A DNA stretch of 40,828 nt from Anaeromyxobacter soli (GTDB lineage: Bacteria > Myxococcota > Myxococcia > Myxococcales > Anaeromyxobacteraceae), in assembly GCF_022808855.1 (NCBI RefSeq), contig NZ_JAKZLF010000039.1, forward strand, positions 1 through 40,828. Reading direction: 5' to 3'. Position numbers and translations under genes: made by a program. Positions within the stretch are counted from its first letter, which is position 1, and every line of letters begins with the position of its first letter. Below are positions 18,159-27,081 of the stretch, piece after piece. The notes under the pieces were generated by a model. The model made no database searches, had not been told where the DNA came from, and saw only the letters and a list, made by a program, of their open reading frames with translations.

Positions 18159-19718
18159 TCAGCCCGCGGCCGCTCCGACCGGCGACGACCACGAGCCCGG
18201 CTTGAACAGCCGGAAGAGCGTGTCGTAGTCCACCGGCTTCGTGAGGTGCTGGTCGAAGCCGGCGGCGATGGCGCGGCGCCGGTCCTCCGGCTGCCCGTAG
18301 CCCGTCACGGCGACGAGCTTCACGCCCTGGCCGAGCGCGCCGCGGACCCGCCGCGCGACCTCGTAGCCGTCGAGCCCGGGCAAGCCGATGTCCACGAGCA
18401 TCACGTCGGGGTGATCCGAGAGGGCGCGCGCGACGCCGCGGAGCCCGTCCTCGACCGCGTCGACCTCGTGGCCGAGGTGCTCGACGAGCAGGCGGAGCGC
18501 GTCGCGGTTGTCCTCGTTGTCCTCCACGACGAGGACGCGGAGCTTGCCCGCGCGCGGCTCCTGGCGGGGCAGGGGCCGCTCCCCCGCCTCGGTGACCGCG
18601 GCGATCGGGAGCGACACCTCGAACTCGCTCCCCAGGCCCGGCCCCGGGCTCCGCGCCTCGACGGTGCCGCCGTGCTGGTCGACGAGCCGCTTCACGAGCG
18701 CGAGGCCGAGCCCCAGCCCACCCTGGGCGCGGTCGATGGTCGTCGCGGCCTGGGTGAACGGCTCGAAGATGCGGGAGATCATCTCGGGCGGGATGCCGAT
18801 CCCGTCGTCGCAGACGCGGATCGAGGCCTTCTCGTTGCGCCGGGCGACGAGCACGGTGACGCGCCCGCCGGAGGGCGTGTACTTGAGCGCGTTCGCGAGG
18901 AGGTTCGCGACGATCTGCTCCACGCGGACCGAGTCGGCGTGGACGGGGACGCGCTCGCGCCAGAGGGACACCGCGAGGTCGAGCCCCTGGAGCCTCGCGG
19001 CCTCGGCGAGCCCCGCCACCGCCTCGCCGACGATCTCGTTGAGGTCGACGACCTCGCGCCGCAGCGTGATCTGCCCGCGGGTGACGCGCGAGACCTCGAG
19101 CAGGTCGTCGACGAGCCGCGCGAGCCGCCGCGCCTGGCGGTCGATGATCCCGCGGGGGCGCTCGTCGTCGGAGGCGCGGACGAGCGGCAGCGCGAGGAGG
19201 ATCGCGCCGAGCGGGTTGCGCAGCTCGTGGCCGAGCATCGCGAGGAACTCGTCGCGGGCGTCCACCGCGCGTCCGAGCTGGCGCATGAGGTCGCGCGCGG
19301 CGTACTGGCGGCGGCGGTTGCGTACCGCGAGCTTCACCGCGCCGAGGAGGGTGAGGACCTGCGCGGGCCGCTCGACGAGCGTCACGTTGCCGAGCGCCTC
19401 GAGGGTCTCCGGCGCAGGCGACGCGGCGGGCAGGCGCAGGCCGGCGGGGCACAGGACGATGACCGGCAGGTCCGACCACGCCTCCTGCAGCCCGAGCGCG
19501 CCGGAGAGCTCGGTGAGGGCGTCCGGGCCGAGGGCCTCCGCCTCGAGCACCAGCGCCGCCGCGCCGCGGCCGAGCTCGCTGGCGAGCGTGGTCGTGTCGG
19601 AGAGGGAGACGACGTTCAGCCCCGCGCGGCGCAGCGCCGGCCCCGCCAGGTCGGCGCCGTGGGCGGTGGGCATGAGCAGGAGGACCCGGTCTTCGAGCTG
19701 CGAACCATCGTTGCCCAT
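18159..19718 (-). CDS. Hybrid histidine kinase / response regulator
   Basis: 519 aa, no transmembrane segment, so cytosolic. Residues about 10-125 look like a degenerate receiver with Glu59 where Asp is expected (AALVLEAEAL). The HisKA domain has His164 in GHELRNPLG; the ATPase domain shows the N-box (ANLLANALKYT), G1 (DDGIGIP) and G2 (GGLGLGLALVKRL). A complete receiver follows (from about 390) with acceptor Asp443 in VDIGLPGLDGYE and the Lys in LTKPVD. GGAGG precedes the ATG. No output domain, so phosphotransfer to another protein is expected. Input may come through the N-terminal pseudo-receiver. Confidence 0.9.
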   Translation of the reverse strand: MGNDGSQLEDRVLLLMPTAHGADLAGPALRRAGLNVVSLSDTTTLASELGRGAAALVLEAEALGPDALTELSGALGLQEAWSDLPVIVLCPAGLRLPAASPAPETLEALGNVTLVERPAQVLTLLGAVKLAVRNRRRQYAARDLMRQLGRAVDARDEFLAMLGHELRNPLGAILLALPLVRASDDERPRGIIDRQARRLARLVDDLLEVSRVTRGQITLRREVVDLNEIVGEAVAGLAEAARLQGLDLAVSLWRERVPVHADSVRVEQIVANLLANALKYTPSGGRVTVLVARRNEKASIRVCDDGIGIPPEMISRIFEPFTQAATTIDRAQGGLGLGLALVKRLVDQHGGTVEARSPGPGLGSEFEVSLPIAAVTEAGERPLPRQEPRAGKLRVLVVEDNEDNRDALRLLVEHLGHEVDAVEDGLRGVARALSDHPDVMLVDIGLPGLDGYEVARRVRGALGQGVKLVAVTGYGQPEDRRRAIAAGFDQHLTKPVDYDTLFRLFKPGSWSSPVGAAAG

Positions 19719-19914
19719 CGAATGCCTCCGGTCCCCGCCTCCGCCGCCCCGCAGGGCGCCCGCACCCCGCCGCCGTGGGTCGATAGCTCGCTTACCCGCA
19801 CCGCGTTGTCGAGGGGCCTACCGAGGTTCCGCCCCAAGGAGGAGACGGTGCGGTCGCGCTCGACGTGTGGCGCGACCCATGCTCGGATCCGGCCCACCTG
19901 CTCCGGAGGTCCAC

Positions 19915-20460
19915 GTGATCCGCCCGCTGCTCGTCGCCACCGCGCTCGCGCTCCTCGTCCCCGCCCTCGCGGGCGCGCGCGGACCCTCGACGGCCGAGGA
20001 GCGCCGGCGCGCGGTGCAGACCACGCGCAAGCTCGAGAAGGACCCGCTCGCGCGCGACGCGAACGACTCCCGCCGCTGGCTCCTCGACTGGATCGTCGCG
20101 ATCCCCGACGTCCAGGTGCGGAGCTGCTCGGGTCCGCTGGACGTCCTCGTGGAGGACTCCGGCCCTCACGGGCGGGCTCTGTACCTCCAGTCCATCTTCG
20201 GGATGGCGACCTACCTCATCGAGCACCCGCGCGCCAAGGACGACTGGGTGGCGGTCCAGACCGCGGGCATCGAGAGCGTGCTCAGGGCGTACCGCTCCCT
20301 CCTGCGGGCCGACCCCGAGGCGCGGCGCGACGAGCTCGACGCGCTCCTCGACACGCAGAAGCGAGGGCGGCTCGCGCAGCTCGTCGAGGACACGATGGCC
20401 GAGTGCGGCAAGCCGCCCAAGGACGAGGGGATGGGGCCGGCGCCGCGCGGGTCGATCTGA
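19915..20460 (+). CDS. Secreted protein of unknown function
   Basis: 181 aa starting at GTG 19915, chosen because GGAGG lies at 19905-19909 and the sequence from there is a clean signal peptide (IRPLLVATALALLVPALAGA, cleavage near residue 21). The mature part is helical and charged: TAEERRRAVQTTRKLEKDPLA, then DSRRWLLDWIVAIPDVQVRSC, then a Tyr/Leu-rich helix and an acidic/basic C-terminal half. Two Cys (in VRSCSGP and AECGKP) could form a disulfide. No family recognised. It lies between the divergent kinase gene and the convergent CPBP protease gene. Confidence 0.7.
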   Translation: MIRPLLVATALALLVPALAGARGPSTAEERRRAVQTTRKLEKDPLARDANDSRRWLLDWIVAIPDVQVRSCSGPLDVLVEDSGPHGRALYLQSIFGMATYLIEHPRAKDDWVAVQTAGIESVLRAYRSLLRADPEARRDELDALLDTQKRGRLAQLVEDTMAECGKPPKDEGMGPAPRGSI

Positions 20461-20517
20461 CGGACGCGGCCGCTCGCCTCGATCTCCCCCGCTCGTGCTT
20501 CGCGCCCCGAGGGCGGC

Positions 20518-21501
20518 TCAGCGCCGCGCGCCGGGCAAGAGGCCCATCCGGACGGCGAGGACGAGCGCGAGCAGGATCTGAAGGCCGAGGAGCAGCGTGA
20601 GCCGGAGCCACGCGGGCACCCGCCCCGGCCGGAAGCGGGTCGAGGGATCGGCCGGATCGCGCAGGACGAGCGCGGTCTCCGGGGAGAGCGGCCCCGCCGC
20701 GACGGAGCGGAACGCCGCGAGGAGCGGCGCGAGCGCCGCCGCGCCGAGGACGAGCGCGCCGAGCAGCGCCAGGAGGGGCGGGTTCTCCACCTCGGGCGCC
20801 GCGCGCGGCGCGGCGATGGCGAACAGCGAGACGAGGCCGTTGTTCGCGGCGTGGGCGGCGACGGCGGGCCACAGCGAGCCCGAGCGCCACGCGAGCCACC
20901 CGAACACGGCGCCGAGCACGAGCAGGGCCGGGAAGCGGACCGGGTCGAGGTGGATGACCGCGAAGAGCAGGCTCGAGCCGGCGATCGCGACGGCCGGCGC
21001 ACGCCGCGCGAGCAGCGTCGTCTGCAGGTACCCGCGAAAGGCGATCTCCTCGCACGGCGGGGCGACGAACGTCGCGACGACCGCGAGGAAGACGCGCTCG
21101 GCGAGCGGGCGATCGAAGAGCTTCGCGACGTCGAAGGTCTCGATCCAGGAGCGCGGCATGACCTGCTGCGCGGCCGCCATGACGGCCATGGCGAGGAGGG
21201 TCCCGGCGACGCCGCAGAGCGCGCCCAGCACCACCGCGGCGGGGCGCACGCGCCCGAGCCGGAGGTACGGGACGGCGCGCAGGTTGGAGCCCAGCGTGAG
21301 CACGAGCGCGGGCAGGAGGAAGACGAACAGCTCCGACCAGACGAGGCCGGCGAAGACGTGGAGCGCCTGCGCGAGGAGCCCCGGCAGGAACAGCACGAGC
21401 AGCACCCCGAAGAACGCGAGCGCGCTCTTCCTCGCCGGCCGGGGCGCGGCCGTCGGTTCGGATGGGGCGGGGCTGGGATCCACGCCCGCGCAGGATGGCA
21501 T
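20518..21501 (-). CDS. CPBP family intramembrane metalloprotease
   Basis: 327 aa from ATG 21501 (an in-frame TTG at 21519 is less likely). Multi-pass membrane protein with about eight hydrophobic helices. The Abi/CAAX-protease signature is intact: Glu151-Glu152 and Arg156 in CEEIAFRGYL, then His in FAVIHLDP and the last motif HAANN. Family members cleave membrane proteins or prenylated peptides, or confer bacteriocin immunity; the substrate here is unknown. Pro/Ala-rich cytosolic N-terminus of about 25 residues. Divergent from coaBC. Confidence 0.85.
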   Translation of the reverse strand: MPSCAGVDPSPAPSEPTAAPRPARKSALAFFGVLLVLFLPGLLAQALHVFAGLVWSELFVFLLPALVLTLGSNLRAVPYLRLGRVRPAAVVLGALCGVAGTLLAMAVMAAAQQVMPRSWIETFDVAKLFDRPLAERVFLAVVATFVAPPCEEIAFRGYLQTTLLARRAPAVAIAGSSLLFAVIHLDPVRFPALLVLGAVFGWLAWRSGSLWPAVAAHAANNGLVSLFAIAAPRAAPEVENPPLLALLGALVLGAAALAPLLAAFRSVAAGPLSPETALVLRDPADPSTRFRPGRVPAWLRLTLLLGLQILLALVLAVRMGLLPGARR

Positions 21502-21616
21502 CGGGTGGGCCCGCCGCAAAGCGCTTCGAGCGCCGCCCGTCCGGGCCTTTCGCTTGCCCGGAGCGCGACGCCACCCTCGCGCCTCACGACGGGCGCGGTC
21601 CGAACGGGCAACGCTG

Positions 21617-21622
21617 TAAGAT
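21617..21622 (+). promoter_or_regulatory. -10 box of coaBC, overlapping an upstream in-frame ATG
   Basis: TAAGAT at 21617-21622 includes the first bases of ATG 21621. A transcript starting seven bases on (about 21629) would begin at the second ATG, 21630. No clear -35 box. Confidence 0.35.
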
Positions 21623-21629
21623 GGCCCGC

Positions 21630-22850
21630 ATGAACTTCCGCAACCGCACGGTCGTCCTGTGCGTCGGCGGCGGCATCGCCGCGTACAAGGCCTGCGAGGT
21701 CGGGCGCCTCGTCGTGAAGGGCGGCGGCACGCTGCGCGTCGCCATGACGCCGGCCGCGACGCGCTTCGTCGGGCCGCTCACCTTCCAGGCGATCTCCGGC
21801 GCGCCCGTCCTCGTCGACCTGCTCGATCCCGCGGCCGACCTCGCCTACGGGCACCTCGGCCTCGCCCGCTCGGCGGACCTCGCCATCGTCGCGCCGGCCA
21901 CGGCCGATCTCATCGCGCGGATCCGTGCGGGCATGGGCGACGACGGCGTGACGACCACGCTCCTCGCGATGCGGTGCCCCGTGCTCGTGGCGCCGGCGAT
22001 GAACACGCGGATGTGGGCGAACGCGGCGGTCCAGGAGAACCTCGCGGCGCTCCGCGCGCGCGGGATGCACGTCGTCGGCCCGGAGGCGGGGGAGCTCGCG
22101 GACGGGGACGTGGGGGAGGGGCGCCTCGCCGACCCGGCGCAGATCGCGCTCGCGGCGGCGCGGCTCCTCGGCCGGCAGGACCTCGCCGGGCGCCGCGTGG
22201 TCGTCACCGCGGGGCCGACGCGGGAGCCCATCGACCCGGTGCGCTTCATCTCGAACCCCTCGACCGGGAAGATGGGCTACGCGGTGGCGGCGACGGCGGC
22301 GCGCCGCGGCGCGGAGGTGACGCTCGTCTCCGGGCCCACCGCGCTCGCCGACCCCGCCGGCGTCCGGGTCGTGCGCGTCGAGACCGCGGAGGAGATGGCG
22401 CGCGCGGTGGACGCGGCGGCCGGGGGCATGGATCTCTTCGTGGGCGCGGCAGCGGTGTCCGACTACCGGCCGCGCGAGGTCGCGCCGCAGAAGCGGAAGA
22501 AGTCCCCGGGGGAGGAGACGCTCGTCCTCGCGCGCACGCCGGACATCCTCGCCGGGCTCGGCGCGCGGCTCGCGGACCGTCCGGACGCGCCGGTGCTGGT
22601 CGGGTTCGCCGCCGAGACGGAGGACGTCATCGTCCACGCGCGCGAGAAGCTGAAGGCCAAGCGCTGCGATCTCGTGGTCGCGAACAAGGTGGGCGCGCCC
22701 GGCGCCGGCTTCGGCTCGGACACGAACCGGGTCGCCCTCGTCTCGTCGGGCGAGCTCGCCGAGATCGAGGGGACGAAGGAGCAGGTCGCCGAGGCGATCC
22801 TCGACTGGATCCTCCCGGTGCTCGACGGGCGGCGGCCGAAGGCGAGCTAG
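21630..22850 (+). CDS. coaBC: Bifunctional phosphopantothenoylcysteine decarboxylase / phosphopantothenate--cysteine ligase
   Basis: Joins cysteine to 4'-phosphopantothenate (CoaB) and decarboxylates the product (CoaC) in CoA synthesis. 406 aa from ATG 21630; ATG 21621 would add three residues but overlaps a -10 box. The CoaC half (about 1-180) has the FMN site VGGGIAAYK, His in GHLGLARSAD and the APAMNTRMW motif. The flap that holds Cys158 in E. coli Dfp reads LADGDVGEGR, with Asp158. The CoaB half has VVTAGPTREPIDPVRFISNPSTGKMGYA, AAVSDYRP and the KxKK loop. coaX in this window supplies its substrate. Confidence 0.95.
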   Translation: MNFRNRTVVLCVGGGIAAYKACEVGRLVVKGGGTLRVAMTPAATRFVGPLTFQAISGAPVLVDLLDPAADLAYGHLGLARSADLAIVAPATADLIARIRAGMGDDGVTTTLLAMRCPVLVAPAMNTRMWANAAVQENLAALRARGMHVVGPEAGELADGDVGEGRLADPAQIALAAARLLGRQDLAGRRVVVTAGPTREPIDPVRFISNPSTGKMGYAVAATAARRGAEVTLVSGPTALADPAGVRVVRVETAEEMARAVDAAAGGMDLFVGAAAVSDYRPREVAPQKRKKSPGEETLVLARTPDILAGLGARLADRPDAPVLVGFAAETEDVIVHAREKLKAKRCDLVVANKVGAPGAGFGSDTNRVALVSSGELAEIEGTKEQVAEAILDWILPVLDGRRPKAS

Positions 22851-22861
22851 CAGGCCGTCGA

Positions 22862-22887
22862 GGAACGGCGCTTCACGGCGCCGTTCC
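22862..22887. terminator. Hairpin between convergent coaBC and phospholipase-like genes
   Basis: A perfect 10-bp stem, GGAACGGCGC (22862-22871) and GCGCCGTTCC (22878-22887), with a six-base loop. It starts 12 bases after the coaBC stop and could serve both strands. No T-tract on either side. Confidence 0.55.
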
Positions 22888-22939
22888 GGAAGGCGCTCGC
22901 CAGCCACGGGGATGAGCGGGGCCGGATCGCGGTCCGTCT

Positions 22940-23884
22940 TCAGGCGACCAGCTTCGCGAGCGAGGACGGCAGGACGAGCTTGCCCTCGATCGCGCCGCGG
23001 AAGCTCTCGCGGGTCTCCGCCGCGATCTCGTGGGCGTCGCGGGCGAGGACGTACCGCCGCGCGGTGCGCTGCTTGAGCTGCTTGCGGAGGTCGCTCGCGA
23101 GCCGGATGTTGCGCGCCCCGGTGGCGTCCGCGCGGGCGGCCTGGCAGCGCTCGCCCTCGGTGAGCAGGCCGAGGATCGCCTCGAGCGCGAGGCCGTTCGT
23201 CTCGGTGACGAGGTCCGGCTCGAGCACCAGGTTCCGCTCGGGCGCGAGCAGCGAGCGCGACACGTGGTGGAACCGGGTCATGCGCGCGCTCGCCAGGAGC
23301 GAGCGGAAGAGCTGCTTCGAGACGCCGAAGGGGAGCACCGACGCGCCCGCGAGCGTCCGGTCCAGGAAGGCGTCGTGCTCGCGCAGCGCGCGGGTCGAGA
23401 CCTGCCGGGCGAGCCGCGACAGCGTCCGGTCCATGCGCTGGTCGTAGCGCAGCTCCCAGTAGGCGTGGCGCGTGTTCGTCTTGTGGAACGAGGCGACCGT
23501 CTTGAACGGGACGTAGTAGTTGTGGGCGACCGTGTCGGCGGAGAGGTGGGCGAGGAAGCCGAGCGCGAACGCCTGCTCCGCGCCGGGCTTCGCTTGCTTG
23601 AAGACGTTGAAGCCCACGCGCCAGTTGTGACAGTGGTACAGGTACCTGGCCATGTTCTTGCCGACCACGATGTCCGCCGCGAGCGACCCGTACAGGAAGT
23701 CGTGGCCGAAGTCCTGGAGCAGGCCGCGCATCGAGGGCTGCACCGCGCCGAGGCTGGCGAGCGCCTGCGCCGAGAAGCTGAGGTGCGCGAGCGGGCCCCA
23801 CGCGTGGGCCTCGGACGGTAGGAACAGGACGAGCAGCGCGACGACGGCAAGTGGCAGGGTGGCGAGCAGGCGCTTCGTGGTCAT
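22940..23884 (-). CDS. Secreted zinc-dependent phospholipase C-like protein
   Basis: 314 aa with a clear signal peptide ([19 protein letters not shown], cleavage near residue 28). The mature protein begins WGPLAH, as in zinc-dependent phospholipases C where the N-terminal Trp and a following His bind metal. Further likely ligands are in [14 protein letters not shown] (His, Asp), and in [18 protein letters not shown], the family's strongest block (H-x3-D-x3-H). It is therefore probably a periplasmic or secreted hydrolase of phospholipids, though substrate and activity are not shown by sequence. The C-terminal half is helical and basic. Almost no leader separates its promoter from the ATG. Confidence 0.75.
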   Translation of the reverse strand: MTTKRLLATLPLAVVALLVLFLPSEAHAWGPLAHLSFSAQALASLGAVQPSMRGLLQDFGHDFLYGSLAADIVVGKNMARYLYHCHNWRVGFNVFKQAKPGAEQAFALGFLAHLSADTVAHNYYVPFKTVASFHKTNTRHAYWELRYDQRMDRTLSRLARQVSTRALREHDAFLDRTLAGASVLPFGVSKQLFRSLLASARMTRFHHVSRSLLAPERNLVLEPDLVTETNGLALEAILGLLTEGERCQAARADATGARNIRLASDLRKQLKQRTARRYVLARDAHEIAAETRESFRGAIEGKLVLPSSLAKLVA

Positions 23885-23893
23885 CTGGTCGGG

Positions 23894-23923
23894 ATTCTAG
23901 GTTCCGGATCAGTCGCGTCGCAA
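23894..23923 (-). promoter_or_regulatory. Promoter of the phospholipase C-like gene
   Basis: On the minus strand: TTGCGA (23923-23918), 18 bases, TAGAAT (23899-23894). Predicted start near 23887 leaves about three bases before ATG 23884. Confidence 0.55.
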
Positions 23924-23959
23924 CGCGCGGATCCGTATTTCTCGTGGGGTCGAGCGGCC

Positions 23960-24784
23960 GTGAGCAAGCACGTCGGGCAGGGGAGCGAGGAGCTCGCGCG
24001 AGTCGCCGAGGAGGCGCTTCGCCACCTCACGTGGCTGCGCTCCGCGGGCGTCGCCGAGATCCCCGAACCGGTGTTGCCGCCGTCCACCTCGAGGGAGCCG
24101 CCGCCGCAGGGAGCGATTCGAGCCGCCCCGACCGCCCCGGCCGCGCCACCTCCTCCCGGCGTGGGGAGCTCGCCGGCGCCCTCCGAGGGCGAGTACTCCC
24201 TCGCCGGCAAGGGGTGCGGCAGCCCCGCGCTGCTCGCGCTGCGGCAGGACCTCGGCGAGTGCACGCGCTGCAAGCTCGCCGGAGGCCGGACGCACCTCGT
24301 GTTCGGCGTGGGCAACCCGCAGGCGGAGCTGATGTTCGTCGGCGAGGGGCCGGGGGCCGACGAGGACGCGCAAGGAGAGCCCTTCGTCGGCAAGGCGGGG
24401 CAGCTCCTCACCCGGATGATCGAGGCGATGGGCTTCCGGCGCGAGGACGTCTACATCGCGAACGTGGTGAAGTGCCGCCCCCCCGGGAACCGCAACCCCG
24501 AGCCGGACGAGATCGCGGCGTGCGAGCCGTTCCTGCGCCGGCAGATCGACGCCATCTCACCGAAGGTGATCGTCGCGCTCGGCAAGTTCGCGGCGCAGAC
24601 CCTGCTCCGCGACCCGACGCCCATCAGCAGGCTCCGCGGTCGCTGGTCGACCTACGGCGGCGTGAAGCTCATGCCGACGTTCCACCCGGCCTATCTCCTC
24701 CGCAGCCCGGAGGAGAAGAAGAAGGCGTGGGAGGACCTGCAGCTCGTCATGAAGGAGCTCGGGCGGCCCACGCCGCGGAGGTAG
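23960..24784 (+). CDS. Family 4 uracil-DNA glycosylase
   Basis: Removes uracil from DNA. 274 aa from GTG 23960; the first 85 residues are a poorly conserved Pro/Ala-rich extension. The four iron-sulfur cysteines of family 4/5 enzymes are Cys101, Cys104 (CTRC), Cys172 ([10 protein letters not shown]) and Cys188 (AACEPF). The catalytic-pocket motif is [20 protein letters not shown] and the DNA-binding loop is TFHPAYLL. The GEGPG...E pattern marks family 4 (UdgA-like) rather than family 5. It diverges from the phospholipase-like gene, and nfeD starts two bases after its stop. Confidence 0.9.
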   Translation: MSKHVGQGSEELARVAEEALRHLTWLRSAGVAEIPEPVLPPSTSREPPPQGAIRAAPTAPAAPPPPGVGSSPAPSEGEYSLAGKGCGSPALLALRQDLGECTRCKLAGGRTHLVFGVGNPQAELMFVGEGPGADEDAQGEPFVGKAGQLLTRMIEAMGFRREDVYIANVVKCRPPGNRNPEPDEIAACEPFLRRQIDAISPKVIVALGKFAAQTLLRDPTPISRLRGRWSTYGGVKLMPTFHPAYLLRSPEEKKKAWEDLQLVMKELGRPTPRR

Positions 24785-24786
24785 CC

Positions 24787-26148
24787 ATGCGCCTTCTCTC
24801 GAGAGCGCGCCTCACCGTCGCGGCCACGGCCGCGATCGCGGCGGCGCTCGCGCTCGCCGCCCCCGTCGCGCCGCCCGCTGCCGGCGCGCAGCGGGTGCTC
24901 ACGCTGGAGATCCGCGGTCCGATCACCGGCGGGACCGCGGAGTACGTCGAGGCGGGGCTCGCGAAGGCGCGCGAGGGCGGCTACGCGGCGCTCGCCGTCA
25001 CCCTCGACACGCCGGGCGGCGCGCTCGACGCCACCCGCGAGATCGTGCAGGCGATGCTCGCCTCGCCCACCCCGATCGTCGTGTGGGTCGGCCCCGCCGG
25101 CGCGCGGGCGGGCTCGGCGGGCGTGTTCCTCACGCTCGCCGCGGACGTCGCGGCGATGCACCCGACCTCCAACATCGGCGCCGCCCATCCGGTGACCGGC
25201 TCCGGCCGCGACGTCGCGGAGGAGGCCGGCAAGGACATGGCGAAGAAGGTGGAGAACGACACCGCCGCCTTCGCGCGCAGCGTCGCGGCCGCCCGCGGCC
25301 GGAACGCCGACTGGGCGGAGCGCGCGGTCCGCGAGAGCGTCGCCATCACCTCGGCCGACGCGGTGAAGCAGCGCGTCGTGGACTTCACCGCGCCGGACCT
25401 CCGCTCCGCGCTCGACGCCGCGGACGGGCGCAAGGTGAAGACCTCCGCCGGAGAGAGCACGCTGCGGACCCGCGGCGCCGCGCTCGAGCCCTACGAGAAG
25501 ACGCTCCGCCAGAAGCTCCTGTCCTTCCTCGCCGACCCGAACGTCCTCGCGATCCTCATGCTCGTCGGCACCCTCGGGATCGCGCTCGAGCTGTACCACC
25601 CCGGCTCCTTCGTGCCGGGCGTCGTCGGCGCGTTCGCGCTCTTCCTCGGCTTCATGGGGATGCGGGTCATCCCGGTGAACGCGGGCGCGGTGATCCTCCT
25701 GCTCGTGGGGGCGGCGCTCCTCGTCGTGGAGGCCTACGTCACGACCCACGGCCTCGCGGGCCTCGGAGGGACGGCGTGCCTCGTGCTCGGCCTGCTCTTC
25801 TTCGTGGATCAGGCCTCGCCCGACTACCGCTTCGCGCCGGGCGCGCTCCGGATCTCCCCCTGGATCGTCTGGCCCACGCCCATCGCGGTCGCGCTCGCGC
25901 TCGGCTTCATGGCCTGGAAGATCGCCGCGACGCGGCGGCGCCCGCTGCAGCTCGGGGCGCCCGGCCTCCTCGGCAGCGCGGGCGAGGCGCTCTCGGACGT
26001 CGGCCCGGCCGCGGGCGAGGTCTTCGTCCACGGTGAGTACTGGCAGGCGCGCAGCGCGCTCCCGATCCCGAAGGGGGCGCGCGTCCGCGTCGTCGCGGTC
26101 GACGGTCTCACCGTGAAGGTGGTCGCGGAGGCGGCCGCCGCGGGATAG
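24787..26148 (+). CDS. NfeD-family membrane serine protease (ClpP class)
   Basis: 453 aa. Signal peptide (residues 1-34), then a ClpP-like protease domain (about 35-235) with nucleophile Ser110 in RAGSAGVF and a Lys near residue 153 (KKVEND), the Ser-Lys dyad known from the archaeal 1510-N protease. The middle holds four or so membrane helices ([21 protein letters not shown] onward) and the C-terminal 80 residues form the OB-fold NfeD domain ([15 protein letters not shown]). These proteases are encoded with, and cleave, slipins; a slipin gene follows after 53 bases. The ATG follows the glycosylase stop by two bases. Confidence 0.9.
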   Translation: MRLLSRARLTVAATAAIAAALALAAPVAPPAAGAQRVLTLEIRGPITGGTAEYVEAGLAKAREGGYAALAVTLDTPGGALDATREIVQAMLASPTPIVVWVGPAGARAGSAGVFLTLAADVAAMHPTSNIGAAHPVTGSGRDVAEEAGKDMAKKVENDTAAFARSVAAARGRNADWAERAVRESVAITSADAVKQRVVDFTAPDLRSALDAADGRKVKTSAGESTLRTRGAALEPYEKTLRQKLLSFLADPNVLAILMLVGTLGIALELYHPGSFVPGVVGAFALFLGFMGMRVIPVNAGAVILLLVGAALLVVEAYVTTHGLAGLGGTACLVLGLLFFVDQASPDYRFAPGALRISPWIVWPTPIAVALALGFMAWKIAATRRRPLQLGAPGLLGSAGEALSDVGPAAGEVFVHGEYWQARSALPIPKGARVRVVAVDGLTVKVVAEAAAAG

Positions 26149-26201
26149 TAGGGCCACGCTGCGAAGCAAGCCGCTCCACGAACGGTCCTGGAGGTCCAGA
26201 C

Positions 26202-26966
26202 GTGCCGCTCATCGGAATCGCCATCCCCATCGCCGTCGTCCTGCTCTGGTTCCTCTCCGGCATCCGGATCATCAACGAGTACGAGCAGGGCGTGATCCTG
26301 CGGCTCGGCCGGTTCGCCGGCATCCGCACCGCGGGGCTCAAGTGGATCATCCCGTTCATCGACCGGATGATCATCATCGACATGCGCATCACCGCGGAGC
26401 AGGTGCCGCCGCAGGACGTCATCACGCGGGACAACGTCTCCGTGAAGGTGAACGCGGTCATCTACTTCCGCGTGCTCCAGGCGGACCGCGCCTTCCTCCA
26501 GGTGACGGACTTCCTGTTCGCGACGAGCCAGTTCGCCCAGACGACGCTCCGCTCCGTGCTCGGCCAGGTGGAGCTCGACGACCTCCTCAGCCAGCGCGAC
26601 AAGATCAACCGCCAGCTCCAGGAGATCATCGATCGTCACACCGAGCCGTGGGGCGTGAAGGTCACCGCGGTCGAGGTGAAGCAGGTGGACCTCCCGGACG
26701 AGATGCGGCGCGCGATGGCGAAGCAGGCCGAGGCGGAGCGAGAGCGGCGCTCGAAGGTCATCGCGGCCGAGGGCGAGTACCAGGCCGCCGAGAAGCTCGG
26801 CCAGGCCGCCGACGTCATCGCCCGCTCCCCCGGCGCGCTGCAGCTCCGCTACCTCCAGACCCTCGTCGAGATCGCCGCGGAGAAGAACTCCACCGTGGTG
26901 TTCCCCCTCCCCATCGACCTCGTGAAGCCGTTCCTCGACCTGGGGAAGCTCCCGGCCGCGAAATAA
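26202..26966 (+). CDS. Slipin (stomatin/SPFH-family membrane protein)
   Basis: 254 aa from GTG 26202, with GGAGG at 26190-26194. A single N-terminal hydrophobic segment ([19 protein letters not shown]) anchors an SPFH domain: [18 protein letters not shown], the [21 protein letters not shown] stretch, and the [26 protein letters not shown] helix that forms the coiled coil. The C-terminus ([13 protein letters not shown]) is the segment cut by the partner NfeD protease in archaeal examples. The nfeD-slipin order is a known stomatin operon, thought to act in membrane microdomain upkeep or stress. Confidence 0.93.
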   Translation: MPLIGIAIPIAVVLLWFLSGIRIINEYEQGVILRLGRFAGIRTAGLKWIIPFIDRMIIIDMRITAEQVPPQDVITRDNVSVKVNAVIYFRVLQADRAFLQVTDFLFATSQFAQTTLRSVLGQVELDDLLSQRDKINRQLQEIIDRHTEPWGVKVTAVEVKQVDLPDEMRRAMAKQAEAERERRSKVIAAEGEYQAAEKLGQAADVIARSPGALQLRYLQTLVEIAAEKNSTVVFPLPIDLVKPFLDLGKLPAAK

Positions 26967-26993
26967 CTCCGCGGCGCGCGCGTAGAGCGATCC

Positions 26994-27014
26994 GTCCCTC
27001 TGGGGAGAGAGGAC
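26994..27014 (+). terminator. Weak hairpin after the slipin gene
   Basis: GTCC and CTCT (26994-27001) pair with AGAG and GGAC (27006-27014) around a GGGG loop, with one bulged A. It is 28 bases past the slipin stop; no T-tract. Confidence 0.3.
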
Positions 27015-27081
27015 CGGCGGGGGGTGTCCGGCGCACGGGCCGGGCATCCCTCGGCCGCTTTTCGTCCGATCGGGAGCCTCC

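Noticed and set aside
21502-21519. TTG 21519 as start of the CPBP protease
   Set aside because: ATG 21501 in the same frame is a better start codon, and neither has a clear ribosome-binding site.
20211-23801. 1196-codon minus-strand frame across CPBP protease, coaBC and phospholipase-like genes
   Set aside because: It is out of frame with all three and has no recognisable domain.
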